This document shows, piece by piece, positions 12,202 through 20,854 of a stretch of DNA of 22,889 nt (position 1 is the first letter of the stretch; each line of letters begins with the position of its first letter). The translations under genes and the position numbers were made by a program. The notes under the pieces were generated by a model. It was not told the DNA's origin. It made no database searches and saw only the letters and a program-made list of their open reading frames with translations. Origin of the DNA: a virus; IMG/VR virus record IMGVR_UViG_3300033148_010416, positions 1 to 22,889 of that record; one strand, 5' to 3'.

Positions 12202-13236
12202 ATGGAACTAACTGATTCTCAAATAAAAGATTTGATGCTCGGCACGCTCAATGAGCTTGGCCGAGGTCGATTCACGCAGATTGCTCAGGAATTGCAGGAG
12301 TATGAAGTTATGAGCAACCTGCTCAAAAAGGAAAAAGTGATATTCGATAGTGGTAAAGGCATACAGCGTACCATTATGACAAAAGTTGGCGGTACTTTCC
12401 GTCACGTTGGCCTGCATAGTCAGGATGAGGTCAACATTTCCGATCTGCTTGATAAGATTAACATTACCTGGAAACACGGTACGGCTTATTGGGCCTGGGA
12501 ACGCCGGGAGATGCTGGAGAACCGCGGCAAGGCCCTGATCGTCAATATCATCAAACCCAGACGCGCTGCTGCCATGATCGATATCGCTCAGGGTATGGAA
12601 GAAGCGTTTTTTGCTGCACCTGATCCATCTGACAAGCTTGTTCCCTACGGTATCAAATACTGGATTGTCAAAAATTCAACTCTTGGTTTTAACGGTGGTA
12701 ATCCTACAGGTTTTGGCAACTGCGCCGGTATTGATTCTGACGAGGTGCCGGCGTGGAAAAACTACACGGGTGAATACACCGACATTTCGAAGCTCGATTT
12801 GGTTAAGAAGCTGCGAAAAGCTCATCGCAAAACCAACTGGAAGTCACCTGTAACTATTCAGGATTTTCGTGGTGCAATGGGCCAGAAGCGCCGTCTTTAT
12901 GTCAACGAAGAAACTCTGTCCGACATAGAAGATTTGGGCGAGGCTCAAAACGAGAATCTTGGTCGTGACATTGCCAGTATGGATGATCAGATTGTGTTTA
13001 AGAAACACCCGATTGTTTGGGTCCCCTACCTTGATGACGACAGTACCAACCCGGTTTATATGATCGACCGCTCGACTTTCTATCCTGTAATTCTCAAGGG
13101 CGATTATATGCGTGAAACCGAGCCGGAGAAAGCACCGAAGCAGCACAACACTTTCGTTATCTACGTTGACATTACCTACAACTATCTGTGCATCGACCGC
13201 CGCCGCAACGCCGTGTTTAGTTTGGCCGCCGCATAG
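12202..13236 (+). CDS. Major capsid protein
   Basis: 344 residues from ATG 12202, which follows AAAGGAA; the reading frame opens earlier but no good start is there. The order scaffold-capsid and the size fit. The sequence begins MELTDSQIKDLMLGTLNELG and mixes helices and strands without low-complexity parts. Features are 'AWERREMLENRGKALIVNII', 'KPRRAAAMIDIAQGMEEAFF' and a beta-rich end 'HNTFVIYVDITYNYLCIDRR'. It is presumed to have an HK97-type fold, but sequence alone does not show that. Expected to be the most abundant virion protein. Confidence 0.8.
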   Translation: MELTDSQIKDLMLGTLNELGRGRFTQIAQELQEYEVMSNLLKKEKVIFDSGKGIQRTIMTKVGGTFRHVGLHSQDEVNISDLLDKINITWKHGTAYWAWERREMLENRGKALIVNIIKPRRAAAMIDIAQGMEEAFFAAPDPSDKLVPYGIKYWIVKNSTLGFNGGNPTGFGNCAGIDSDEVPAWKNYTGEYTDISKLDLVKKLRKAHRKTNWKSPVTIQDFRGAMGQKRRLYVNEETLSDIEDLGEAQNENLGRDIASMDDQIVFKKHPIVWVPYLDDDSTNPVYMIDRSTFYPVILKGDYMRETEPEKAPKQHNTFVIYVDITYNYLCIDRRRNAVFSLAAA

Positions 13237-13300
13237 TTTTAATTTCGGCAGGTCAGTAATTGAAAAATGAGAAACTGAAAAAATGTAAAGGAGAATTATT

Positions 13301-14380
13301 ATGAATCCAGCAGTCCACGAAAATCAAGCCAGGGCCTTTAAGAGATGGGTTTATTTCTTAGGCTCTGTAGCTCTCTGTAAGGGACAAGGATTATCTTATG
13401 ATCGCGGTTACTACACGGATAATTCCGATGAAGCGGTAACAGACCCGTGGGGCAGACGCGATAAAGTGGTCCGCCTGCCTTCAGGTTCATACAACGAGCA
13501 TTTCGCCGGTGCGACTGTAAAAGCATACAGGGCAAAACCAGGTGGACAATGGGTAGAGATATTCGAGCCGGGCAGTGTCTGTGAAATTGCTGCCAGTGTC
13601 AACACAACCGTTAATGCAACACTTCTGACGTGCTCAGCCGGGGCTGGCGATCCGGGACGGTTCGGTTTACAGGGCCTGCCCGGGCGCGGTACTGCATTGG
13701 CGCTGCAAACTAAGAGCAATGTTGTACTTCAAAGCGATCTTACCGGGGCCTCTGCCCTCGATGCTACAGGCAAAATCCTTACCGATGGAGCTGCAACTTT
13801 CGTTACAAACGGCGTTGCAGCCGGTGACAAGGTTATGATTGTTGCCGGCGAAAACGATGGCAGTAACGAAACTGCCCCCGGCCAATACACTGTTTCAAGT
13901 GTTGACAGCGAAACACAGTTGACCTTGACTGAAGCTGCTTCGGACGGTGGAACGATGCAGGTTAGCTACTACATTATTTCCGGCAATCCTCTTGTTTTGG
14001 CTTATCTCTATGACGGCGCCGAATCGGGCTTACAGGAAATAATTATGCCTATCGACAACACTGCCGTTGCTGCAATGGTTGGTGGTACTACCTTTGTTGC
14101 GGGCGGTGTTACTTTAGGTGCCGGCGCGTCAACACACATCTTAGCAGATGGCGTAAAGGAAGGACTGAAAAAAGTCTTTGCCGGTTTAGGTGCGCTTACC
14201 ACCAACGGCTATGTGGTAACGGTGACAAGCGGCATACAGGCTGATGGTGCTACTGCATTGGCTTCAGTTACGCTCGACGCTGCCAACGAAATTATCGCCC
14301 TTCAGTGGAATGGCTGTGTTGGCGGTGTTAATGCCGGTCTGTGGCGTGAGCTTATTTCGGCAGGTGCAACAAAAGCCTAA
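13301..14380 (+). CDS. Probable capsid decoration or minor head protein
   Basis: 359 residues, SD AAAGGAG. The first 80 residues are 'MNPAVHENQARAFKRWVYFL', then an aromatic/charged part; the rest is rich in Ala, Gly, Thr and Val (TTFVAGGVTLGAGASTHILA and similar), as in beta-rich capsid decoration proteins. It follows the capsid gene by 64 bases and is the largest protein there without another role. Other options are a second capsid-like or head-fibre protein. No catalytic motif is seen. Confidence 0.65.
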   Translation: MNPAVHENQARAFKRWVYFLGSVALCKGQGLSYDRGYYTDNSDEAVTDPWGRRDKVVRLPSGSYNEHFAGATVKAYRAKPGGQWVEIFEPGSVCEIAASVNTTVNATLLTCSAGAGDPGRFGLQGLPGRGTALALQTKSNVVLQSDLTGASALDATGKILTDGAATFVTNGVAAGDKVMIVAGENDGSNETAPGQYTVSSVDSETQLTLTEAASDGGTMQVSYYIISGNPLVLAYLYDGAESGLQEIIMPIDNTAVAAMVGGTTFVAGGVTLGAGASTHILADGVKEGLKKVFAGLGALTTNGYVVTVTSGIQADGATALASVTLDAANEIIALQWNGCVGGVNAGLWRELISAGATKA

Positions 14381-14403
14381 TGAAACTTTGGGTTTGGTTT
14401 GGC

Positions 14404-14429
14404 AGTCCCGGCCTTCGCGGGCCGGGGCT
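14404..14429 (+). other. Strong GC-rich hairpin between head genes
   Basis: The stem AGTCCCGGCC (14404-14413) pairs with GGCCGGGGCT (14420-14429), ten pairs with one G-T wobble, around the six-base loop TTCGCG. No T-run follows, so it is a poor intrinsic terminator. It lies 24 bases after the stop of the decoration gene and before the 82-aa gene and could protect or cut back the mRNA and set relative protein amounts. Confidence 0.5.
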
Positions 14430-14466
14430 TCCATACTGACCTGACATTTAATAAGGAGTCTGAATT

Positions 14467-14715
14467 ATGGGAATACACAATACACCGGATAAACTCAAAA
14501 GAGCACACTTTCCCCCATCAGGCCGGGACAGTTTTATTCCGGGGATCGGTTTTATGCGGGCCTGGGGTACAACCGTGCCTGCCGATGGTGAAACTGATTA
14601 TGCTCCATCGTGCATTTTTCACAAGTTGGACGGCTCTACCTTAGACACGGTTTTGTATATCAACGTCGGCGATAAAGATTCGTGCAATTTTGATGCTGCG
14701 ATAATGGCAAGTTAA
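14467..14715 (+). CDS. Small structural-type protein, 82 aa
   Basis: Begins MGIHNTPDKLKRAHFPPSGR after TAAGGAGT. Residues 25-75 are beta-rich with many Gly and Asp (GFMRAWGTTVPADGETDY, SCIFHKLDGSTLDTVLYINV). Position after the decoration gene suggests a head or connector component, but no family is recognised. Another open frame across 14399-14644 is a shadow. Confidence 0.65.
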   Translation: MGIHNTPDKLKRAHFPPSGRDSFIPGIGFMRAWGTTVPADGETDYAPSCIFHKLDGSTLDTVLYINVGDKDSCNFDAAIMAS

Positions 14716-14760
14716 TGTCGGCTTGTCTTAAAAACCAAACCCTTATTTGGAGATAGTGCA

Positions 14761-15165
14761 ATGAATGAACAAGTAGAAACAATGTATAAGCAAATGCTTG
14801 GCGTAACGGAACTGCCCGACAATCTGCGAAAAACCTATAGCAAGATTCTGTTTATGATAAACAGAGTTGACGGGTCTACCAAGTCCAATCCACAGGTATT
14901 AGCCCTGATAGCTGCAATTGCAGGTTGCAGTCCGCAAAAAGCTGATACGCAAGTTGAACAGGCTGCCTCTATGCCGCCGCCGACACAAGCTCCTAATGAA
15001 GAATTTCAGGCCGGTATGAAAGTCACGGTGTTCCATCAGGGACAACCTCGTCACGGGAAGGTTTTTTCGCCTTCTGACAAGCCGGATATGGTCCGCGTTG
15101 CTCTGGTAAATGACAGTGCCAGGTATCAAGAGGTTTACAAAAAAGATGTCAAGTTGCGAGAGTAA
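14761..15165 (+). CDS. Hypothetical protein with SH3-like C-terminus
   Basis: 134 residues, SD TTTGGAGA. The N-terminal 60 residues are helical (MNEQVETMYKQMLGVTELPD). A Pro/Gln-rich linker follows (about 61-82), and the end 'EFQAGMKVTVFHQGQPRHGK' continuing through 'RVALVNDSARYQEVYKKDVK' looks like a small SH3/KOW-type barrel (G.kV.V...G..r.GkV). It ends three bases before the adaptor gene. A role in neck or capsid assembly is only inferred from place. Confidence 0.68.
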   Translation: MNEQVETMYKQMLGVTELPDNLRKTYSKILFMINRVDGSTKSNPQVLALIAAIAGCSPQKADTQVEQAASMPPPTQAPNEEFQAGMKVTVFHQGQPRHGKVFSPSDKPDMVRVALVNDSARYQEVYKKDVKLRE

Positions 15166-15168
15166 ATC

Positions 15169-16173
15169 ATGGCCGAATCAACGCTTTCAGTTACCTATGC
15201 GGAATTGAAAATAGAAGTGGGCGTATTTTTAGGATTTGAAAGAGACTCACAGGTTTGGAGTAATGACGAAACTGCTGATGTTGAAGCGATTATCAAGAGA
15301 GGTCTGCGGCAATTTTACGCTCCACCGCCAATTACCGGCCAAGATGTACCTCATATTTGGAGCTTTCTGAAACCGGTAACTACACTGATTATATGGCCGG
15401 ATGTGGCTGTTAATGCGGCTGTTACAGTGACCGGCGTTCACGATGCCGGTGTCACAACAATAACAGCCACGTCCGCCAGCTTCTATGCGTCTATGGCTAA
15501 GAAGTCTATCGTTATTACAGACACCGGTGCGTTTACCATTACCGAATATGTTTCGTCTACGGTAATTAAAGTCAGCGGTGATGCGACCTGCTCAGACAAG
15601 ACTTTCTCTATCGCTTCTGAAGGTTCGTTTACCCTGCCAGATAATTTCGGCACTATCGAGGGTGGTTTTACTTTCGATAAGGACGATGACAGGTATACAC
15701 AGATAAAAGTTACCAGCGAATCGAATATACGCTCGTTTCGACAAAGAGACTATGGACCGGCTGTGCCGAAGTGGGCTGCGATCCGGCCTTTAGCTTCGGA
15801 TGGCAGCGGTGGTCAGCGATACGAAGTTGTTTTTGAACGTGATCCCGACAGTGTTTACAACCTTTGGTATCAGTATTCGGTTCTGTCTGAAATGGTCAGT
15901 GATAGCAATCCTTATCCGCTTGGCGGGGCCTCACACTCTGAAACTATTCTTGAAAGTTGTCTGTCCATTGCAGAGCAGCGAATGGAAGATAACGAGGGGC
16001 TTCATTACAAAAAGTTTTTAGAACGCCTTGCCGCAAGTATTCAGTACGACCGCCGCGCAAGTAATGTCGAAGTGCTCGGATACAACGCTGATAATTCAGA
16101 CGGACAGCGAACCGTAAAAGCTAATCGGATGGGCGGCAATGTAGTCACCTATGAAGGTGTGGAGTATGACTGA
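15169..16173 (+). CDS. Probable head-tail adaptor (tail tubular A-like)
   Basis: 334 residues. The N-terminal 60 residues are helical (MAESTLSVTYAELKIEVGVF, DETADVEAIIKRGLRQFYAP), as in adaptor proteins that dock on the portal. The part from about 80 to 150 is a Thr/Val/Ala-rich beta insert (VNAAVTVTGVHDAGVTTITA). The C-terminal third has helices 'SHSETILESCLSIAEQRMED' and 'YKKFLERLAASIQYDRRA'. Place between head genes and the propeller-like genes matches T7 gene 11 (adaptor) before gene 12 (nozzle). The beta insert resembles a small Ig-like domain, unusual for a minimal adaptor. Assigned mostly by order and fold pattern. Confidence 0.6.
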   Translation: MAESTLSVTYAELKIEVGVFLGFERDSQVWSNDETADVEAIIKRGLRQFYAPPPITGQDVPHIWSFLKPVTTLIIWPDVAVNAAVTVTGVHDAGVTTITATSASFYASMAKKSIVITDTGAFTITEYVSSTVIKVSGDATCSDKTFSIASEGSFTLPDNFGTIEGGFTFDKDDDRYTQIKVTSESNIRSFRQRDYGPAVPKWAAIRPLASDGSGGQRYEVVFERDPDSVYNLWYQYSVLSEMVSDSNPYPLGGASHSETILESCLSIAEQRMEDNEGLHYKKFLERLAASIQYDRRASNVEVLGYNADNSDGQRTVKANRMGGNVVTYEGVEYD

Positions 16174-16181
16174 GGACTATT

Positions 16182-16421
16182 ATGGCTGCAAAAGTAGAGT
16201 TCTTAATTCCATTGTTGGGTAAAAATGAAAATTGGGCCGCGTCGAAGCAGCCTAAATTAACTTCACCTGATCTGGAAAATGTCAGGGTCTACGGCGTGCT
16301 CGATAACCGTGCCCGTCTTGGTCAGCGACCGGGTTTAGATAAAAGATACAGTGCTCGACTCGGCGGTGACAGCGGTCAGCCTGTAGTTGCAATATGTCAG
16401 GTGACAACAGTGGAGCAATAA
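16182..16421 (+). CDS. N-terminal piece of a split tail nozzle (putative)
   Basis: 79 residues: MAAKVEFLIPLLGKNENWAA, then 'DLENVRVYGVLDNRARLGQR' and 'PGLDKRYSARLGGDSGQPVV', ending 'AICQVTTVEQ'. The 'NVR...G....R.GQRPGL.K' stretch followed by 'PV.AI' is how tail nozzle (tubular B-like) proteins of short-tailed phages typically begin, but here the frame ends after 79 residues. The next gene starts directly after the stop (TAAATG) with GGAG inside the last codons. I infer that a nozzle gene was split, with the main part at 19283-20851. A stand-alone small protein is the alternative. Confidence 0.6.
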   Translation: MAAKVEFLIPLLGKNENWAASKQPKLTSPDLENVRVYGVLDNRARLGQRPGLDKRYSARLGGDSGQPVVAICQVTTVEQ

Positions 16422-17978
16422 ATGCCTTATTCTCAAACATTAACACCGAATGAACCGCCGAACGGTTCAACCAATCAGCCGTTGATTCAAAGTATCGGCT
16501 GTAGCCAGTCCGGTTACCTGCTGCCGTGGAGTATTTATTTGAATGGTCAATTGAAGGCCTCGTATCCTCAAGGCAATATGTGGAAAAGCAGTTGGAATCC
16601 GCCTTCTGTTGATGAAGAACACGCAGAGGGTTCAAGCCATAGCTGGCACTTTCATTATGCCTATTATGCTGATTCCAGACAGTGGGTTGATGATCATTGG
16701 GAATTCGGCGGTTTGCTTTGGACAGACACACTGACCTGGAGCTTTACTACCTGTACTATACCACATGCAGCTATTGTAAATCCGGGCAGCGGTGCGACCG
16801 GGCAAGGGTTTAGTGTCAACCTGATTTGGGACAAGCCTACTATCGGCCCTGACGAGAACCCCTGTACTTGTGATTGGGTTGATGTCTGGTTTAGCAAGGC
16901 TTCTGAGCCGCTGGTTAAAGTTCGCAGTCAATATACCGGCACAGCTACACAAAGAATAAATCTTGAAGAAAACACAACGTACAAATGGCGTGTAGACCCG
17001 CATATTGTGGCGTGGGGTAGGGGTACGGGTGAAGAATGGACTTTTACAACCGGCCAAATGCCAAGCAAGGTAAGTAATCCGTCACCGGCAAACGGGGCCG
17101 ACCCTGTTGTGCCGGATGAACAAAATCCCTTTGACCCCTTGCGATTAAGTTGGTCTCCGGCAGCTCCCAAACCGGCTGATACATACGACGTCTGGTTTGG
17201 TGAAAAAGGCAGTATGGTCCTTTTCTCGGCAGGTCAGACGGGCACTTATATCGACATAGATTGGGGAAGTCTTACGGTATCGACCGAATACGAATGGCGT
17301 ATAGATTCAGTCAATAATGTAGGTACAACTACAGGCGATGTCTGGTCTTTTAAGACCGGCGATGTGCCGAGCAAACCGACAAATCCCAAGCCGGCGGATA
17401 TGACTACAGAAATAGAGTGCGATAGAAGAAATTTAAGCTGGGATGCTTCGTCACCTATTGCCGCGGATACATACGATGTCTGGTTTGGTCAGCAGGGCAA
17501 TATGGTTCTGGTTTCATACGCACAAGAGGAAACTGTATGGGATATACCAGGCGATCTTGCTTTTGAGACGGTATACGAATGGGCGGTTGTTGCAAGAAAT
17601 ACTGTAGGTATTACTGCCGGTGACATTTGGGCTTTTGCGACAAAGGCGGAGGAACAAGAGCCGCTGGATATGCAGACGATGATTTCTTTCTTAACTCCGC
17701 AGACTTTTAGCTGGCCCGAATATCCAGGTGCCACTGCCTATGATGTCTATTTCGGCAAATATCCAAATCTTGTTTATATCGGCAGACAAGCCACACGCGA
17801 ATATACCCCGCCTCTGCTTAGCTGCAGCACTAAATATATTTGGCGAATTGATGCAGTAATAAATGATGTGGTTGTTGACACAGGGCAAGTTTTTACCTGC
17901 ACAACTGTTCCTTGCGGTCGTTATAAAAAAAGGCTTGTAGCGGCTGCGAATGACAAATTTTTCTACGAGGGTGATTAA
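16422..17978 (+). CDS. Tail protein with five fibronectin-III-like repeats
   Basis: 518 residues, about five beta-sandwich repeats of 90-100 residues with ends near 110, 210, 311, 404 and 494. Repeats 3 and 4 both contain 'ADTYDVWFG' and a 'T.YEW....N..G.T.GD.W.F.T' end; the DNA of these units repeats about 288 bases apart. Repeats of this kind are common in planctomycete secreted proteins and could bind cell-surface sugars or proteins. The last 18 residues, YKKRLVAAANDKFFYEGD, recur with changes at the end of the next protein. The codons of the final residues carry GAGG, used as SD by the next gene. Probably exposed on the tail and used in adsorption. Confidence 0.72.
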   Translation: MPYSQTLTPNEPPNGSTNQPLIQSIGCSQSGYLLPWSIYLNGQLKASYPQGNMWKSSWNPPSVDEEHAEGSSHSWHFHYAYYADSRQWVDDHWEFGGLLWTDTLTWSFTTCTIPHAAIVNPGSGATGQGFSVNLIWDKPTIGPDENPCTCDWVDVWFSKASEPLVKVRSQYTGTATQRINLEENTTYKWRVDPHIVAWGRGTGEEWTFTTGQMPSKVSNPSPANGADPVVPDEQNPFDPLRLSWSPAAPKPADTYDVWFGEKGSMVLFSAGQTGTYIDIDWGSLTVSTEYEWRIDSVNNVGTTTGDVWSFKTGDVPSKPTNPKPADMTTEIECDRRNLSWDASSPIAADTYDVWFGQQGNMVLVSYAQEETVWDIPGDLAFETVYEWAVVARNTVGITAGDIWAFATKAEEQEPLDMQTMISFLTPQTFSWPEYPGATAYDVYFGKYPNLVYIGRQATREYTPPLLSCSTKYIWRIDAVINDVVVDTGQVFTCTTVPCGRYKKRLVAAANDKFFYEGD

Positions 17979-19280
17979 ATGATACTTGCAGCCGCTGCAA
18001 ACAGATTGTGTGCATTGAATTCTGATTTCACGGTTGACCGTGTTAAGGATATGGGGCCTGTCATTGGCGGTGGTTATATTTATTCGATTGCAGTTGGTAC
18101 AGGTGGAAACTTTTATATCGCCTCTAACCGCAAAGTTTACAAGTTAGATTCTGGCCTGAATTTGGTTACAAGCTGGGGTACAAATGGTTTCGTCTCTACT
18201 GAATTTGTATACAAAAGCAGAGGGCTTGCCGTCGATAGCAATGGTAATTTGTTCGTAGCTCATTATGACGACTATAACCAGAACTATGTTAGTACGACTT
18301 ATTTTAATGCCGGCGGTGTTAAGCAGTGGAGCGTAAATGTATACGGTTCGCCATACGGAGATATGTATGCCTGCTTCTTCGATGATGCGGGCGATTGTTA
18401 CGTTGCAGGTAAGTATGGTGCTTATAAGCTGAGCAGAGTTGATGGGACAAGGCTCGTTACGTACCAAACCACTGATACTATTTATGCCTTCCGGCCCGTA
18501 CCCGGCAGCACTGATGTTATTGTTGGTGACGATTATTTGAGACGCTATGCCAACGATGGCACATTACTTGGAAGCCATCCAATCGATCTTGATAGTCCAC
18601 AGGCGATTGCTGTCAAGGCTGACGGTACGGTTTTTATTGCAAGTCGTAAGTATTACAGCGGCAGCTACAATTCTGTGTGGCGGCTGGATTGGAGTGGTTC
18701 GGCTTTTTCTATCGGGGCGTCATATTACACGGGCGGCTACACATACGCAGTTGACCTTGAAAGTGACGGCAACATTGTTGTCTGCGGCGCTGTAAGCGGT
18801 GATAAAAATGTATGGCGGCTTAATCATAACCTCCAGTTGCAGAATTCGGCACTGCCATATAGCGGCTATTCTTACGCTGTACTTGCGGATGTCACGGTTG
18901 CTGCACCACTGCCTGCGAAGGCTGCCGATCCGGACCCCCAGAACGGAGAAATAGATACCGCTGAAGATACGGACCTGCAATGGACTAATGGAGCGGGAAC
19001 GGAAACGGTCGATGTTTACTTTGACAAGAAAAGTGAACACGATCCGCCAACTACAAAAGTGGTTGATAACTTAGACGTTGACACCTACAACCCGCCTGAA
19101 GTTTTAGAATACGTTACCGAATACGTTTGGCGTGTTGACTGTAAAAACGCACAGGGAACTACAACCGGCGACCAATGGTCATTCACGACACGTCCCAAGC
19201 CTTTTACCCCACCCGTTGACAAAAAATACAAAAAGAGAATAGCCGCCGTTGCGGGCGGTAAGTTTTATTATGAGGATTAA
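17979..19280 (+). CDS. Beta-propeller plus fibronectin-III-like tail protein
   Basis: 433 residues. From 1 to about 310 there are repeated strands of the NHL/propeller type: 'YSIAVGTGGNFYIASNRKVY', 'RGLAVDSNGNLFVAHYDDYN', 'QAIAVKADGTVFIASRKYYS' and 'YAVDLESDGNIVVCGAVSGD'. A fibronectin-III-like repeat follows (about 315-412, ending 'GTTTGDQWSFTT'). The tail YKKRIAAVAGGKFYYED matches that of the previous protein. The N-terminus MILAAAANRLCALN also resembles this tail, as if each gene begins and ends in a propeller blade. Starts right at the upstream stop (TAAATG). Likely a component of the tail or its fibre; exact role unknown. Confidence 0.72.
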   Translation: MILAAAANRLCALNSDFTVDRVKDMGPVIGGGYIYSIAVGTGGNFYIASNRKVYKLDSGLNLVTSWGTNGFVSTEFVYKSRGLAVDSNGNLFVAHYDDYNQNYVSTTYFNAGGVKQWSVNVYGSPYGDMYACFFDDAGDCYVAGKYGAYKLSRVDGTRLVTYQTTDTIYAFRPVPGSTDVIVGDDYLRRYANDGTLLGSHPIDLDSPQAIAVKADGTVFIASRKYYSGSYNSVWRLDWSGSAFSIGASYYTGGYTYAVDLESDGNIVVCGAVSGDKNVWRLNHNLQLQNSALPYSGYSYAVLADVTVAAPLPAKAADPDPQNGEIDTAEDTDLQWTNGAGTETVDVYFDKKSEHDPPTTKVVDNLDVDTYNPPEVLEYVTEYVWRVDCKNAQGTTTGDQWSFTTRPKPFTPPVDKKYKKRIAAVAGGKFYYED

Positions 19281-19282
19281 CA

Positions 19283-20851
19283 ATGCCTGATATGATTGAA
19301 CTTCAGGGCCTGACGCTGGACACAGCTATAAAGCTGGTAATGATTGAAGCCTACCAAAAGGTCTTTATCGCCAACGGTTCAATCCTCAAGATTGTAGACT
19401 TCATAAATACAAAACTCAGCACCGCTGACATTAAACCGGACGACAAAGTTATACCGAAAAAAGGCACAATTATTACAACCGGAACGGGCGAAGATACGGC
19501 CCAAATGATTGTTGACTATGTTACCGCTTCCGATGGGGCTGCTTTAATTTACGGGTATCGAACTACAGAGCATACGTTTGTTAGTGGTGACGTGTGCAAG
19601 GGTGAGGTTGAGGAAGCTGATGACGTTACCTTTACGCTTGATGCCGATGAGGTAGCACCGGAGACACCCCATCATTACGACTGGACTGTGTATGCTAACA
19701 ATACCAGCCTTTACGGTTCTCTGCCAGCGTTGGCCACGCTTATTTGTCTCTATCGTGGAAGGATTGTACTTGCCGGCAATCTTGAACGACCCCACCAATG
19801 GTATATGACCCGGCAGGGTAATCCGTGGGATTTTGCCTATATCGCCAATGATGCACAATCGCCGGTTTCAGGTAATGATGCAGATGCGGGCGAAGTCGGG
19901 GACATTATAACAGCACTCATACCATACAAAGATGATTATCTGGTTTTCGGCTGTGCAAACAGTATTTGGGTTTTACGCGGTGATCCGGCAGCGGGCGGTT
20001 CGTTGGATGAGGTAAGTTTAGTTACCGGTATTTTCGGAGCAAATAGCTGGTGCTGGGACGGGGCAAACAATCTGTATTTCTTCGGTACTAACGGCATATA
20101 CCGGATTCCACCGGGCTTTGGTCCGCCGCAGAACTTAACGGAAAGAAAGCTGCCAAATTTGGTATCGAATCTGGGACTTGATCCGAATGTTCACCGTGTA
20201 ACGATGGTCTATGACCGCCGCCGTCACGGTCTGATTATAACCGCTACGAAACTGGCTGACGGTACTAATCAAAACTTCTGGTATGACCTGCGTGTTGTAG
20301 ATGATCAAGGCATAGGCGGATTTTTCCCTGAGAAATACCCGGACCAGTGCGGGGTATATTCGATGCACTACTACGAGGCCGAAGACCCGGACTACAGAAA
20401 AGTAATGATAGGCTGCAAGGATGGTTATATCCGCGTCTTTGATGAGGCTGCAAAAGATGATGACATAGGCCAAACCGACCAGGAGATTGTAAGCCACGTT
20501 ACATTAGGCCCGAAGATTCTATCTGCACACGATGACCGTTTGGGCAAGCTGACGTCACTGACCGTTATAACGGGCGGCGGTGCTCCCGGCGGCAGCCAGG
20601 CCGATACCGATAGTCTTGATTGGCAAATCTTCGTAGCGGACAGTGCAGAAGAAATTATCGAAAAGGTTCGTGCCCCGGCACCTGCTCCACATTCCGCCGG
20701 CACTATTATCGAACCCGGCAGAACACGCAGATTTCGTCCACGGGTAAGGGGTGTCTACATGGGACTTCGGTTAAAGAATGACAAGTATCACGAGACCTGG
20801 AGCCTTGAAAAGATAATCGGCAACATCGAAACAGCCGGAAAAGTGAGGTAA
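19283..20851 (+). CDS. Main part of the tail nozzle, propeller-like (putative)
   Basis: 522 residues, SD GAGGAT. Repeated strand pairs occur throughout: 'ALATLICLYRGRIVLAGNLE' then 'PHQWYMTRQGNPWDFAYIAN', 'ITALIPYKDDYLVFGCANSI', 'NLYFFGTNGIYRIPPGFGPP' and 'VTMVYDRRRHGLIITATKLA'. These are typical of phage nozzle or tail tubular B proteins, which form the end of the short tail. It lacks the usual N-terminal 'R.GQRPG' part, which is present separately at 16182-16421. The start at 19283 gives MPDMIELQGLTLDTAIKLVM, two bases after the previous stop. Confidence 0.65.
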   Translation: MPDMIELQGLTLDTAIKLVMIEAYQKVFIANGSILKIVDFINTKLSTADIKPDDKVIPKKGTIITTGTGEDTAQMIVDYVTASDGAALIYGYRTTEHTFVSGDVCKGEVEEADDVTFTLDADEVAPETPHHYDWTVYANNTSLYGSLPALATLICLYRGRIVLAGNLERPHQWYMTRQGNPWDFAYIANDAQSPVSGNDADAGEVGDIITALIPYKDDYLVFGCANSIWVLRGDPAAGGSLDEVSLVTGIFGANSWCWDGANNLYFFGTNGIYRIPPGFGPPQNLTERKLPNLVSNLGLDPNVHRVTMVYDRRRHGLIITATKLADGTNQNFWYDLRVVDDQGIGGFFPEKYPDQCGVYSMHYYEAEDPDYRKVMIGCKDGYIRVFDEAAKDDDIGQTDQEIVSHVTLGPKILSAHDDRLGKLTSLTVITGGGAPGGSQADTDSLDWQIFVADSAEEIIEKVRAPAPAPHSAGTIIEPGRTRRFRPRVRGVYMGLRLKNDKYHETWSLEKIIGNIETAGKVR

Positions 20852-20854
20852 GAA

